A DNA stretch of 64,000 bases from UBA5239 sp031548025 (GTDB lineage Bacteria; Verrucomicrobiota; Lentisphaeria; Victivallales; Victivallaceae), in the NCBI GenBank assembly GCA_031548025.1, contig JAVBRM010000176.1, positions 1-64,000 of the forward strand, in the 5' to 3' direction. A model generated the notes under the pieces. That model was not told where the DNA came from. It was given only the letters and a program-made list of their open reading frames with translations, and did not search any database. The position numbers were made by a program, and so were the translations under genes. Positions 7,059 through 16,227 of this stretch are shown here, one piece after another. Position 1 is the stretch's first letter; every line of letters starts with the position of its first letter.

Positions 7059-8108
7059 ATGAGCACATTAATCAAAGAAGTAGATAATTCCCCGGTTTAT
7101 AAACAACTGCGAGATTTATTTACAGCCAAAATCGCCTCTGGTGAACTGAATCCCGGGGACCGTCTCTATACGGAAAGCAAACTGGCCAATACTTTCCAGG
7201 TATCGCGGACGACCATCCGACGCGCATTGGTCGGTCTGGAACGAGAGGGGGTGATTGTGCGTTTTCCCGGCAAAGGGACGTTCATTAATCATACGCTCGG
7301 GCAAAGTAGAAATCAACCCCATTTCCTGATCGGAATCAGTTTCTTCGCCAATTTCACTTCCAGCAATTTTTACGGTCCCCTGACGGAAGGAATTTTGGCC
7401 GAGGCGGAAAAACGCAATATGTCGGTACGGGTCATGCCTCCCAGCGAATATGTGGAGCATATGCCGGATGGCATCGACGGTTATCTCTTTTCCCAAAAAC
7501 TAGAAGCCAATTCGAAGTTGCACCGGGCAGTCTCGAAAGGAATTTTGCCCGCAGTCGGGTTCAATGCCAGGATCAATAAAAATGTCGGTTTCATCGGAGT
7601 CGATTATTACGAAGAAAGTAAGCGCGGAGTTGAGTTTTTGATCAGCCAAGGGTATCGGAAGATCGGTTTTTACGGGAATCAACCGAACTCGAACGCAAGT
7701 TCCTCTCGTTATCAGGGGTATCTCGATGCGTTGGCCGGAGCCGGCTTGAAGGCGGAACAGCGCAATGTTCTATTTTACATTTCTGATGATGAACGCTTTA
7801 CGCGTCCGGTCAATTTTTTGCGCCATGCCAATATCGATGCCGTATTTGTGGCTCTGGCACCGATTCTGTCGCCTTTGCTTTTTGCCATGAACAAGCTCAA
7901 AATCTCCACGACGGATGATCTGCGGATTCTTTGTTTCGACGACCTGCAAGGGCCGCAACTGGATTGGCCGGGAATCGCCTATATCAAAATGCCTCTCCGC
8001 TTGATCGGCGAACGGATGGTGGAGGCTCTGCGCCAGATGCTCATTCTCAAGGAAAGAGCGCCCGTGGCTAATGAAATATTTAAAGCCGAAATCAAAATCA
8101 GGAATTGA
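7059..8108 (+). CDS. GntR-headed, LacI-type sugar-responsive regulator
   Basis: This 349-residue protein has an N-terminal GntR winged helix-turn-helix (about 8-75; PVYKQLRDLF, LYTESKLANTFQVSRTTIRRAL, GKGTFI) followed by a periplasmic-binding-protein-like sensor domain (about 90-345; DGYLFSQKL, GFIGVDYYEESKRGVEFL, ILCFDDL). This layout is that of AraR-like regulators, in which a sugar ligand releases the repressor from DNA. It is the first gene of the long + strand cluster and is followed after 65 bp by a pseudopilin gene. A perfect promoter and direct repeats precede it, though its own ribosome-binding site is weak. The ligand is probably a breakdown product of the cluster's polysaccharide, which is inference. 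Confidence 0.9.
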   Translation: MSTLIKEVDNSPVYKQLRDLFTAKIASGELNPGDRLYTESKLANTFQVSRTTIRRALVGLEREGVIVRFPGKGTFINHTLGQSRNQPHFLIGISFFANFTSSNFYGPLTEGILAEAEKRNMSVRVMPPSEYVEHMPDGIDGYLFSQKLEANSKLHRAVSKGILPAVGFNARINKNVGFIGVDYYEESKRGVEFLISQGYRKIGFYGNQPNSNASSSRYQGYLDALAGAGLKAEQRNVLFYISDDERFTRPVNFLRHANIDAVFVALAPILSPLLFAMNKLKISTTDDLRILCFDDLQGPQLDWPGIAYIKMPLRLIGERMVEALRQMLILKERAPVANEIFKAEIKIRN

Positions 8109-8173
8109 ACCGCCAAATGATCAACGCATGTGATATCTTGAATGAATATAGTACCTAAAAAAGGAGAAGAAGA

Positions 8174-8986
8174 ATGGAAAACCGAAGGTGCGATTCAAAA
8201 CTGGAATACATTTTTACTCTTATAGAGTTATTGGTAGTTATTGCTATTATAATGGTATTAACAGCACTATTGCTTCCTGCCTTGAACAAGGCCCGCGGAA
8301 AGGCTTATGCGGTGAAATGCCTGAGCAATGTCAAGCAGTTGGGCAATAAACTGATGCTTTACACCGACTCACACATGGAGCAACTGCCGGCCCTTTATTA
8401 CTCGCCGGATGCGTCGATTGTCGACCCGGAAAATATGTGGTATGGGAAACTCGATGTTGCGAGAACACTGCTGCTTGGCTGCGGCGAGGGCAAACCAAAT
8501 TCGACGGCAACAGCGCTGCGTGGTTATGTCCATTATGGAATGACCGATTTTAGCGGTAGAGGAGAAAAAAAACTAGCACCAAAAATTACTGGAATTCTTA
8601 CTCCGCACAATATGATCGCCTTTTCCGACAGCAGCCATTCAGAGGATTACAATGTCTGGATAACATCATCCGAGGCAGGTTCCCGGACTCCTTCGTCGCA
8701 GGTGCCCTATATGATAAGCAACTCGTCTGCAGGTTCATTCTCGCGATTCCGCCATGGCAATAAAAATGAATTCATTTATTTCCAGGGCACTTCCAAGTTG
8801 ACCTTGCCGGGGCAGAGCCAAAGCAGAGCCTCGTTTGCCTTCATCGACGGGCATGCCGGAATGCATTCACCATATGAAATCTACCAGGCCGCGCCCGATT
8901 CAAACTGGACCGCCTGGAATTCCGGCGAAGCCAGACTGTATTGGAAACACTGGGTCAATAGAATGTCGATAGCATCCACACCATAG
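8174..8986 (+). CDS. Pseudopilin-like protein with type IV prepilin N-terminus
   Basis: The 270-residue protein has a prepilin N-terminus at about residues 14-46 (FTLIELLVVIAII, then LLPALNKARGKA), with cleavage expected before the phenylalanine. The C-terminal globular part ends in a DGH motif (FIDGHAG) typical of the large PVC family of H-X9-DG pseudopilins. Unlike the other two copies here, IAIIMVLTALL replaces the usual IAIIAILAAML. These proteins should be inserted in the inner membrane and may form short type II secretion-like filaments. A strong AAAGGAG precedes the start. It sits between the regulator and the secreted lyase, so a link to export or handling of the cluster's enzymes is suggested, not shown. 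Confidence 0.9.
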   Translation: MENRRCDSKLEYIFTLIELLVVIAIIMVLTALLLPALNKARGKAYAVKCLSNVKQLGNKLMLYTDSHMEQLPALYYSPDASIVDPENMWYGKLDVARTLLLGCGEGKPNSTATALRGYVHYGMTDFSGRGEKKLAPKITGILTPHNMIAFSDSSHSEDYNVWITSSEAGSRTPSSQVPYMISNSSAGSFSRFRHGNKNEFIYFQGTSKLTLPGQSQSRASFAFIDGHAGMHSPYEIYQAAPDSNWTAWNSGEARLYWKHWVNRMSIASTP

Positions 8987-8999
8987 GAGAGAAATAAAT

Positions 9000-11900
9000 A
9001 TGAAATGCAACTTCTTCAAACCGTTGTTCCTCATGCTTCCGGGAATGTTGCTGGCCTCCGGGGCGGCGGATTTCATGTCGGAGCGCGACGGCGGCTGGCG
9101 CGAAAAACCCGAAGTCCAAAACGGCGAAATCGTTTTCACGGAAAAAATTCCGAGGGTCATTTCGACAGCGACCTTCAAGGTCGATCCGGAGGCGACGTAC
9201 CGGCTCTCCGGTAAATTCCGGCGGACCGCGCCGGACGGCGGTAAAAACCTGTTGTTTTTTGGAGCGGAGGCCTTGACTGAAAAAGGCCGCGCCATCGGTT
9301 CGCCGACGGTGTTCATTTATCCGGGAACCGAGACCGAATTGGTTGCGGACATGCCCAAGGGAGCCATTTCCGCCACAGTTAAGGATGCTTCGAAGTGGAA
9401 TACGAAATCGAACGCCTGTGTGATTGCCTTCAATGCGGAAAATAACCTCGCGGATCTTCCGAATTTCCAGTACTCCCCGAACATCAAGCAGATTGAGGAG
9501 AAAGACGGAAATTGGCTCATTACCCTTGCGGGGCCCACGAGTACCGGGTTCAAGGCTGGAACCAAAGTGCGCCAGCACTCGCACGGCCCGGGCCGATGCT
9601 ATTTTGCGGCCAGTTACCGGCAGGTTGCCGGAGAAGAATGGAAGGAGGTGTCCGGGACCATTTCCGGAATCGCCGAGCATGGGGCTCCGCTCAATAAATG
9701 GTGGAAGGGAACCGCGAGCGCCAAAGTCATAATTTCCTCGGCTCCCGGAGTCGCGTTCAAGGATATCCGGTTGGAAAAAATCAACGGCCAAATCGATCTT
9801 ATCGCCATGCCGGAAACCAAGCCCCCGCCTGTCCCGAAGGTTGATCCGTTGGAGGGACTTTACGAAAAATACGCGGCTGAAATCAACCGTCCTCTTCCAC
9901 GCCCGCGTCTGCTTTTCACGAACGAAATGTTCGCGGATATGCGCCGCCCTCTGGCGGAGAATGCCCTGCTGAAAAATTCTTTCGATCAGCTCTGCAAAAA
10001 AATCGACGCCTATCCGGAAGAAGTCAACGAGGAGACTTTCAAAAAGGTCTTTTGGGCAAAAGACAAATTCGGCCCTACTGCCATGCGGGCGGCATTCGCC
10101 TACAAGATCACCGGCGAAAAGAAGTACCGGGAAAAAGCCATAGCCATCCTGAAATACGCCTCGTCATGGTATAACCGGCAATACGCGGCGGAGGAGCCGG
10201 TCGACTGGACTTCATTTTCCCGGATTTCCGCCCTGTGCGCCTATGATTGGCTGTATCCGGAAATGACCGAATCCGAGCAGTTGGAGATCGGGCGGGAACT
10301 GCTGGCCCATATCGTTAAAGCGCAGGATGCCGCCTGGATCAGAAAATCCGGTATGCAGAACAAAGGAGAAGGCATCAGCGATTGGAATTCCAGTTTTTAC
10401 GGAACGCCTCTGCTGAAATTCTACGCCGGGCTGGTTTTTTGCAATACCGGCATCAATGACGCGGCGGCGGCGAAATTCCTGGCGGATGGCCTCCGGGATC
10501 ATATCCGGATGCTTGACTACCGGGCGAAAATGGCCGGCGCCGACGGCGGCAGCAACTGTGCTACGCTGGGCTATGCCTTTGGCGACGCCCCGGTCTGCGA
10601 ATGGATTTTTTATTACACCTGGCAAACACTCACCGGGCATAACATCGCGGCGGATTTTCCCGCCAACGGATTGTTGCCGCACTGGCTGTTTTATGCCACT
10701 TTTTCCGGCCGCAACGAAGAACTGCTCGAGCACGGGAGCGGCAGCGCCTGGCATCTTGACAACCGGGTGAGAATGAATTTGCGTTATCTGGCGCAATACC
10801 GGAATTTTTACCCGAACCAATCGACGACAAAGTTCATCGATTATTTCATTTCAACCCAGGATGAGTTTAAAGACGATCAGCATGTCTATGCCTCCGGCAC
10901 ATGGAGCCACAACGGTTATTTCCCCTGGCTGCCTTTCAAGTACAACTATACCAGGCAGGCGGATTACCGGCCGGACCAGGCGCTTTTTGCAAGCCTGCCG
11001 AAAGCCTGCTTCTTCAAGAATCTCGGGCAGACTTATATGTTCAGCGGCCGCGACCGGGATTCGACTTACGCCCTGTTCACCTGCGGCTCGAAAACTCCGG
11101 CCCACAAACAGTATGACGAGAATAATTTCATCATTTACAAGAGCGGTTTTCTGGCCCTCGATTCCGGTACTCGGAGCGCCTCGGGCTACAAGGATTGGCT
11201 TGACGATATGTGGCATGACAACAATTACAACACCGCCAGTATCGCGCATAACGTGGTAACCATCCGCATGGAAGGGGAAACTTTTAGCGGCTGGCCAGAA
11301 CAGAAATATGCGATAACCAATCACGGCGGGATGTACAAAACCACCGGCGGCGTCGTGAAAGCGTTTGAGAACAATGACCTCTATACCTATGTCTCCGGTG
11401 ATTCCACCGCCTGTTACCGCCCGGAAAAATGCCGGAAAATGATCCGTCAGTTTGTCTTCATCCGTCCGGATTTTTTCGTCGTTTGCGATACGGTCGAATC
11501 AGTTGAGAAAGGGCAGTTGAAAACCTGGCTGTTGCATTCGCAGAACGAGCCCGTCGAATCGGGAGACCAATTCCGGTTTGACGAAGGCCAGGGACGCCTG
11601 TTTTGCCGGACATTTCTACCGGTTGATTTCAAGCGGGAAAAAATCGGTGGGCCAGGCAAAGAATTCTGGGTGGACGGCAAAAATTACCCCATGGGGAAAA
11701 CCCGGATGGAGGAGTATGCCAAAAGAGGAATCATCAACCCGCTCTGGGGTAACTGGCGAATCGAATTGACTGCCAATAAGCCCGCCGAATCGGTCCGTTT
11801 CCTGAACCTGATTCAGGTCGGCATGAGCGGTGAACTCAAAGAAATGGTCCGTTCCGATTATGTGAAAAACGGCACTCGCGAAGGAGTAACCTTCACCTAT

Positions 11901-12008
11901 GAAAATACCAAATACACGGTGTTGTTCGACGCGGACGGCAGCGGGGGCTGGTTCCAGGCGGTTCGGAATGGACAAGTGATTCTGGAAAAAGATCTTAATA
12001 AAGGATGA
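9000..12008 (+). CDS. Secreted heparinase II/III-type polysaccharide lyase
   Basis: The 1002-residue protein begins with a signal peptide (MKCNFFKPLFLMLPGMLLASGAAD). An N-terminal beta-sandwich region (about 25-275) is followed by an alpha/alpha toroid (about 295-640; PRPRLLFTNEMFADMR, DWTSFSRISALCAYDWLYPEM) and a C-terminal beta-sheet domain (about 660-1000) containing the ASIAHNVVTI strand typical of heparinase II/III families. Relatives cleave uronic-acid polysaccharides by beta-elimination; the substrate here cannot be read from sequence. A TAGGAG ribosome-binding site supports the start. Its stop overlaps the next gene's ATG (ATGA), so the two are translationally coupled. Uronate products would fit the UxuA/TRAP operon farther along. 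Confidence 0.85.
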   Translation: MKCNFFKPLFLMLPGMLLASGAADFMSERDGGWREKPEVQNGEIVFTEKIPRVISTATFKVDPEATYRLSGKFRRTAPDGGKNLLFFGAEALTEKGRAIGSPTVFIYPGTETELVADMPKGAISATVKDASKWNTKSNACVIAFNAENNLADLPNFQYSPNIKQIEEKDGNWLITLAGPTSTGFKAGTKVRQHSHGPGRCYFAASYRQVAGEEWKEVSGTISGIAEHGAPLNKWWKGTASAKVIISSAPGVAFKDIRLEKINGQIDLIAMPETKPPPVPKVDPLEGLYEKYAAEINRPLPRPRLLFTNEMFADMRRPLAENALLKNSFDQLCKKIDAYPEEVNEETFKKVFWAKDKFGPTAMRAAFAYKITGEKKYREKAIAILKYASSWYNRQYAAEEPVDWTSFSRISALCAYDWLYPEMTESEQLEIGRELLAHIVKAQDAAWIRKSGMQNKGEGISDWNSSFYGTPLLKFYAGLVFCNTGINDAAAAKFLADGLRDHIRMLDYRAKMAGADGGSNCATLGYAFGDAPVCEWIFYYTWQTLTGHNIAADFPANGLLPHWLFYATFSGRNEELLEHGSGSAWHLDNRVRMNLRYLAQYRNFYPNQSTTKFIDYFISTQDEFKDDQHVYASGTWSHNGYFPWLPFKYNYTRQADYRPDQALFASLPKACFFKNLGQTYMFSGRDRDSTYALFTCGSKTPAHKQYDENNFIIYKSGFLALDSGTRSASGYKDWLDDMWHDNNYNTASIAHNVVTIRMEGETFSGWPEQKYAITNHGGMYKTTGGVVKAFENNDLYTYVSGDSTACYRPEKCRKMIRQFVFIRPDFFVVCDTVESVEKGQLKTWLLHSQNEPVESGDQFRFDEGQGRLFCRTFLPVDFKREKIGGPGKEFWVDGKNYPMGKTRMEEYAKRGIINPLWGNWRIELTANKPAESVRFLNLIQVGMSGELKEMVRSDYVKNGTREGVTFTYENTKYTVLFDADGSGGWFQAVRNGQVILEKDLNKG

Positions 12009-13039
12009 AAAAGCAATTCATGAAACCATGCGGAATCGGATTTTGCGGGGCGGGCAAATGGGTGAAAAATCATCACATTCCGGAGTTGTCGAAGAAGAAT
12101 GATCGTTATGAAATCGTCGGATTTTACGATATCTTCAGAGAGAGCGCGGAGGCGTGCGCCAACCGGAAATTCAAAGTTTACGATACTCTCGACGAACTGT
12201 CCCGCGACCCGGATGTGGATGTGATCATCGTAGCCACCAAGCCGGTAGAAACTCATTTCGAAAATACAATGAGGCTGTTGGACGCGGGAAAAAATGTCAT
12301 CCTGGAAAAACCGATGGCGTATCGCAGCGACGAGTGCGACGCTATGATCGCGAAAAGCCGGGAAAAAGGGGTGATTTTTTCCGTACATCACAACCTGCGT
12401 TACAGCATTTGCCTGAAAGCCACCCTCGAAGTAATCCGGCAGGGGGCGATCGGCGATCCGGTCCTGGTGGAAATCACCTCGCCGCGTTCATGGTACGAGC
12501 ACGATGATTTCAGTAACTACGCAGTCCATATGGTGGATCAGGCGTTGACACTGAACCGCTCGCCTCTGAAAGAAGTCAGCGCCACGTTTGTTCATCCCGG
12601 AGATCCGATGGAAACATGCGGCTACGGCGACGCCTGGCTCCGTTTCGAGGAGCCGCCCGTCATCCGCATATCGATCAAGCCGCAGCCGCGGCGTCAGATC
12701 GTTCCGGACGACAGGGTCCAACGGGATTATTTCCGTTTTTACACTGCCGGGACACTGGATGCCTTCGGCATTGATGATCTGGGACATATTCCAAATCCGG
12801 AAGAACTGACTTGTAACCGGCATTATTATTTCGACAATATTCCCCGCCCGTTTACCCGGCCTGAATTCCTCGAAAACCTGGGAAAAGATTATTTCGATTC
12901 CTTCTATGAAAGCTGGGCCAACGGTACGCCGCTTCCGGTCACCGCCGAAGAAGCGCGCAACGCGATCCGTTGTATCGAACTGATGCACGAATCGGCACGT
13001 TCCAACCGTACCGTGTCAGCCACAGGTATGCTCTTATGA
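12005..13039 (+). CDS. Gfo/Idh/MocA-family NAD(P)-dependent oxidoreductase
   Basis: This 344-residue cytoplasmic enzyme has an N-terminal Rossmann fold (GIGFCGAGKWVKNHHIPEL at 10-28), the family signature ILEKPMA near residue 100, and a C-terminal alpha/beta dimerisation domain. The family oxidises or reduces sugar and inositol derivatives; the substrate is unknown. The start ATG overlaps the stop of the lyase gene, and its own stop overlaps the start of the ThuA-like gene. The three genes therefore form a tightly coupled block that probably processes lyase products. Confidence 0.9.
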   Translation: MKKQFMKPCGIGFCGAGKWVKNHHIPELSKKNDRYEIVGFYDIFRESAEACANRKFKVYDTLDELSRDPDVDVIIVATKPVETHFENTMRLLDAGKNVILEKPMAYRSDECDAMIAKSREKGVIFSVHHNLRYSICLKATLEVIRQGAIGDPVLVEITSPRSWYEHDDFSNYAVHMVDQALTLNRSPLKEVSATFVHPGDPMETCGYGDAWLRFEEPPVIRISIKPQPRRQIVPDDRVQRDYFRFYTAGTLDAFGIDDLGHIPNPEELTCNRHYYFDNIPRPFTRPEFLENLGKDYFDSFYESWANGTPLPVTAEEARNAIRCIELMHESARSNRTVSATGMLL

Positions 13040-13689
13040 AAAAAATTCTCTTGATGGGCGGAGGTGAATTTCACGATTACACCGGCTGTTGCGAAGTAAT
13101 CGCGCGGCATCTCTCCGAATTGAACAGATACACAGTGGAAACGGTGATCAATGATCTGAACGTTCTGACCCGCCCGAAAATCGATGAATACGACATCATC
13201 GTTTTCTATTGGACCAAAGACGTCCTGACACCGGAACAGAAACACGGATTATTCGACTGGTGCGCGGAAAAAGGTAAGTTCATCGGGATTCATTGCGCCG
13301 CCACCGCTTTTCGGGATTGCCCCGAATACGAGGCGATGCTGGGAGGACGTTTCCGGAAACATCCGCCGTACCGGCAATACAGTGTTTATGTGGATATGCG
13401 GCATCCGGCCATGAGCCGCCATTTTGAAAACTACCGGGCGCCGAAAGAGTGGACGAATTGGGCGATTCACGAATGCATGGTGGGGGACGAACAATTTCTG
13501 ATCCACTATGACCGCCGTGTGGACATCGCGGCGAGCGCGGCGTGTCACGGCGAAATGTGGCCCGTCGCTTGGAGCAAGGGCTGGGGCAAAGGTCTGGTTT
13601 ATTATTTGGCACTCGGACACGACGTTCCCGCTTGTTCAACTGAATTTTTCCGGCAGATGCTTTTTGCCGGGGTGCATTTTTTATCATAA
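13036..13689 (+). CDS. ThuA-like protein
   Basis: The 217-residue product resembles ThuA, a class I glutamine amidotransferase-like fold often paired with Gfo/Idh/MocA enzymes in sugar clusters. Visible landmarks are KKILLMGGGEFHDY at the N-terminus, GIHCAATAF, a central GGRFRKHPPYRQYSV, and a closing GKGLVYYLALGHD stretch. The frame extends upstream inside the previous gene, but the ATG at 13036 overlapping that gene's TGA is the natural start. Its biochemical role is not established for the family. Confidence 0.88.
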   Translation: MKKILLMGGGEFHDYTGCCEVIARHLSELNRYTVETVINDLNVLTRPKIDEYDIIVFYWTKDVLTPEQKHGLFDWCAEKGKFIGIHCAATAFRDCPEYEAMLGGRFRKHPPYRQYSVYVDMRHPAMSRHFENYRAPKEWTNWAIHECMVGDEQFLIHYDRRVDIAASAACHGEMWPVAWSKGWGKGLVYYLALGHDVPACSTEFFRQMLFAGVHFLS

Positions 13690-13699
13690 GGAATAAATC

Positions 13700-15442
13700 A
13701 TGAATTACAACGTTTTTTTTGAATCGGGTGAACCTGCAGTCGAACTGGCCGGAAGCGAGTTGATCAAATATGGACGCGAAGCTTTCATTTCCACGGATCG
13801 GGCCGGGGAGGCCGATATCATCCTGAAATCGGAAAATTCCGACCGTTTCCGTGATTCGTTTCATCTGCAAAGCAGGGGGAATCAACTTTTCATCACCGGC
13901 TCCAACCCGCGCAGTGTGCTTTATGGCGTTTATGAATACCTGAAACACTTCGGGTTCGCCTTTCTCTATCCGGGACCGGAAGGAGAGGTTATTCCGGAAA
14001 ATCCGGCCTTCGCACTGTCCGGTTTTGACCATCAGGAAACGGCGGACCGCACGTTTCGCGGAATCGCCGCACGCCCGGAACCGGATAGACTGGAAGAAGG
14101 CAGACAGCTCATCAGCTTCATGGCAAAAAATAAATACAATCTATTCTTTATGGAAGGTTATGACGACGACCGCCCCGGCGACCAGTATTCGATTGTCAAC
14201 GGGGTTCGTCCCCTGCAGCATGTGGAACATCAGTTGAAGGGCAAAAGCTGGGAAGAACGCCGCGAAATCGCATTGAAGCAGAAAACCATGGTCGACGAAG
14301 CGCGGTGCCACGGCATGTTGATCGAACGCGGCGGGCACGGTTGGAACTACGGGGTCCCAGAGCATTACGGACTTCTCCATCAGCTTTCCCCCGAGGAAGC
14401 CTGCACCGCCCTCAAGGCCAAAGGACGGGTGAACAAGCAGGCGGAAGTCGCTGTTTCCACCTGGTTCCAGATCTGCCTCGGGAAAGAAGAAGTTCGCGAA
14501 ATCTATGTCTCCCATATCATCGATTATCTGCGGAAACACCGTGGGGAATTCGATATCGCCGCCATCTGGATGGGCGATGGCTACGACAACAAATGCCAAT
14601 GCGATGATTGTTTGCGGCAGCCGTTCAGTGATCTTTATCTGGATGTCTTCCGCCGGGTGGCGTTATGGGTGGCCGAAAGTATTCCGGAGCTTACCCTCGA
14701 GTGCATCATGTATTTCGAAACCCTGGAACCGCCCACCCGCAATTGGCTGGAAGGACTCGACAATGTGATCCTTAATCTGGCTGTATGGCGGCAATGTTAT
14801 TCCCACAAACTGGACGATCCCGCGTGCCGTATTCCGGGGTGGATCCCGGATTACCGGCATAATCTTTCACATGATGTTCCCAATGGCTTCCGCATTATCA
14901 ATTATGATCATTTCCTGGCATACGAGGCTTGGCGCAATGTTGTGGGCAGTGAACTTAAATGCCTGATGTTCAATTATATCACGCTTGCACCGGCCCTTGA
15001 TCGACATTTCATGAGTTATAATCTCACCCCGTTGGCGGACTCGTTGAACGATTTTGACCGCCTTGGGTTCGACGGCATGGTAGACTGCCAGTGCCATTGT
15101 TCCTGGGACAAGCCGGCCAATCTCCAGCTTTACGGAGCCGGGCGTATCCTGTGGAACAAGCATGATAATGACCCGGCACGAATCCGCCGGGAATTATTCG
15201 TCTTGCTCTATGGTCCTTTGAGTGAAAAAATGATCTGCATCGCTGACAAAATATATCGCGCCCTGACCCGCTGCGATTATCATCACTCCCTGAACCGGCA
15301 GCCGGAAGTGTTATTGCGGGAAATTCGTAGCGAATTGGCTGAATGTCTATCTGAAATCAATTCGCTTCCGGCCTCACCGTATGCGGAGCATATCACATAT
15401 TTTCGTGATTCACTGAATAACCTGCTTGCCGGACTTACATGA
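13700..15442 (+). CDS. DUF4838-type, alpha-glucuronidase-like protein
   Basis: The 580-residue protein has an N-terminal alpha/beta domain like that of GH67 and GH20 enzymes (about 1-120; NPRSVLYGVYEYLKHFGFAFLYPGPEGEVIP). A long TIM-barrel-like DUF4838 region follows, with a CQCDDC cysteine cluster near residue 300 that also occurs in the larger DUF4838 protein at 54935-57919 as CHCKDC. No signal peptide is seen, so it should act in the cytoplasm. A TAAGGA ribosome-binding site precedes the ATG. A role on uronic-acid or amino-sugar oligosaccharides is inference. Its last codons overlap the start of an amidohydrolase remnant (ATGA). Confidence 0.75.
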   Translation: MNYNVFFESGEPAVELAGSELIKYGREAFISTDRAGEADIILKSENSDRFRDSFHLQSRGNQLFITGSNPRSVLYGVYEYLKHFGFAFLYPGPEGEVIPENPAFALSGFDHQETADRTFRGIAARPEPDRLEEGRQLISFMAKNKYNLFFMEGYDDDRPGDQYSIVNGVRPLQHVEHQLKGKSWEERREIALKQKTMVDEARCHGMLIERGGHGWNYGVPEHYGLLHQLSPEEACTALKAKGRVNKQAEVAVSTWFQICLGKEEVREIYVSHIIDYLRKHRGEFDIAAIWMGDGYDNKCQCDDCLRQPFSDLYLDVFRRVALWVAESIPELTLECIMYFETLEPPTRNWLEGLDNVILNLAVWRQCYSHKLDDPACRIPGWIPDYRHNLSHDVPNGFRIINYDHFLAYEAWRNVVGSELKCLMFNYITLAPALDRHFMSYNLTPLADSLNDFDRLGFDGMVDCQCHCSWDKPANLQLYGAGRILWNKHDNDPARIRRELFVLLYGPLSEKMICIADKIYRALTRCDYHHSLNRQPEVLLREIRSELAECLSEINSLPASPYAEHITYFRDSLNNLLAGLT

Positions 15443-15670
15443 AAAATATTATCCTGAAATTCGGCAACATCGTCGATCCGCGGAAAAAAGACACCCCCGT
15501 AATGGACATTAAAATCAGAGGCGACCGCGTTGAAGAAATCGCCAAAAACATCACCGCCGGTCCTTCCGATCGGGTGTTCGACATCTCCGGCAAATGGATC
15601 GTGACGGGGACAATAGGACGATGTACTGTACAGCAATGCCGCGGAATTCAAATTTGTCAAGAACAACTGA
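15439..15670 (+). pseudogene. Amidohydrolase/dihydroorotase-like remnant with the middle deleted
   Basis: The first about 55 codons read as a cyclic amidohydrolase N-terminus: ILKFGNIVDPRKKDTPVMDI, DRVEEIAKNI, VFDISGKWIVT. In intact proteins this continues as PGFIDMHVH, the first metal ligands. Here it breaks into an unrelated tail. In the +1 frame, 15617-15670 encodes VLYSNAAEFKFVKNN before a stop, which looks like the far C-terminus of such an enzyme. The simplest reading is a deletion of several hundred codons joining the two ends near 15600-15617. The metal-binding barrel is absent, so it cannot be active. It still overlaps the upstream gene by ATGA, showing it was once a coupled operon member. 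Confidence 0.7.
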
Positions 15671-15694
15671 GAAAATAAATTCAGGAGTAATCAG

Positions 15695-16202
15695 ATGCGG
15701 ATACAAAATTTTCTGTCCATTGCAGACTTGCCTGTCGGCAATGCCCCCAAACCAATTGATTACCCTCATTTCCCGGCCCGTTGGCAGGCCGCGGTCTGGC
15801 GTAACAGGGGACTGGTCCCGCCAAAACGGCTGGCCTCCGTATTGCGTTATACGGAGACTCAGCTTTTCCAGGCGGTAGAAGATATGATGGAATGGAGTCC
15901 GGCGCGTTTGGCTTATATTTTGAAAGAAGAAAATTTCTTTTGGGCCAAAGTCGGTCATCTGAAACTCAGCGGTGAAGCGCAGATTTATGCTGAATTGACT
16001 CCTGAACAGCGGAAAGCCACCCGAAAATTGAAAAATCTCATGGAGCAATATTTTCCCGTTGAGCAGCAGGAATATCTCGATCCGCTCTTTGCCTTCGCCG
16101 AACGATATGCGTCGCGGTCGCCGGGCACTTGAAAAACTGAAGAGTGCAAACGTTTCGCTTCCCGTATTTGATCCTGAATATGAATGGTTTGATAAAGCTT
16201 GA
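15695..16202 (+). pseudogene. Remnant of a larger unidentified carbohydrate-cluster protein
   Basis: A 145-codon frame (15695-16132) with a CAGGAG ribosome-binding site encodes DLPVGNAPKPIDYPHFPARW, then VWRNRGLVPPKRLASVL and WSPARLAYILKEENFFWAKVG. From memory, this resembles the N-terminal HTH-like tandem module of large secreted-enzyme-associated proteins, with one repeat partly missing. From about 16101 a second frame reads RRALEKLKSANVSLPVFDPE and ends YEWFDKA at 16202, which looks like a genuine C-terminus. The gene therefore seems to have lost its centre and gained a frameshift at the junction. The family recall is uncertain; the broken frame is directly visible. Confidence 0.55.
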
Positions 16203-16227
16203 ACAAAAAAAAATGAAAGGAAATTTT

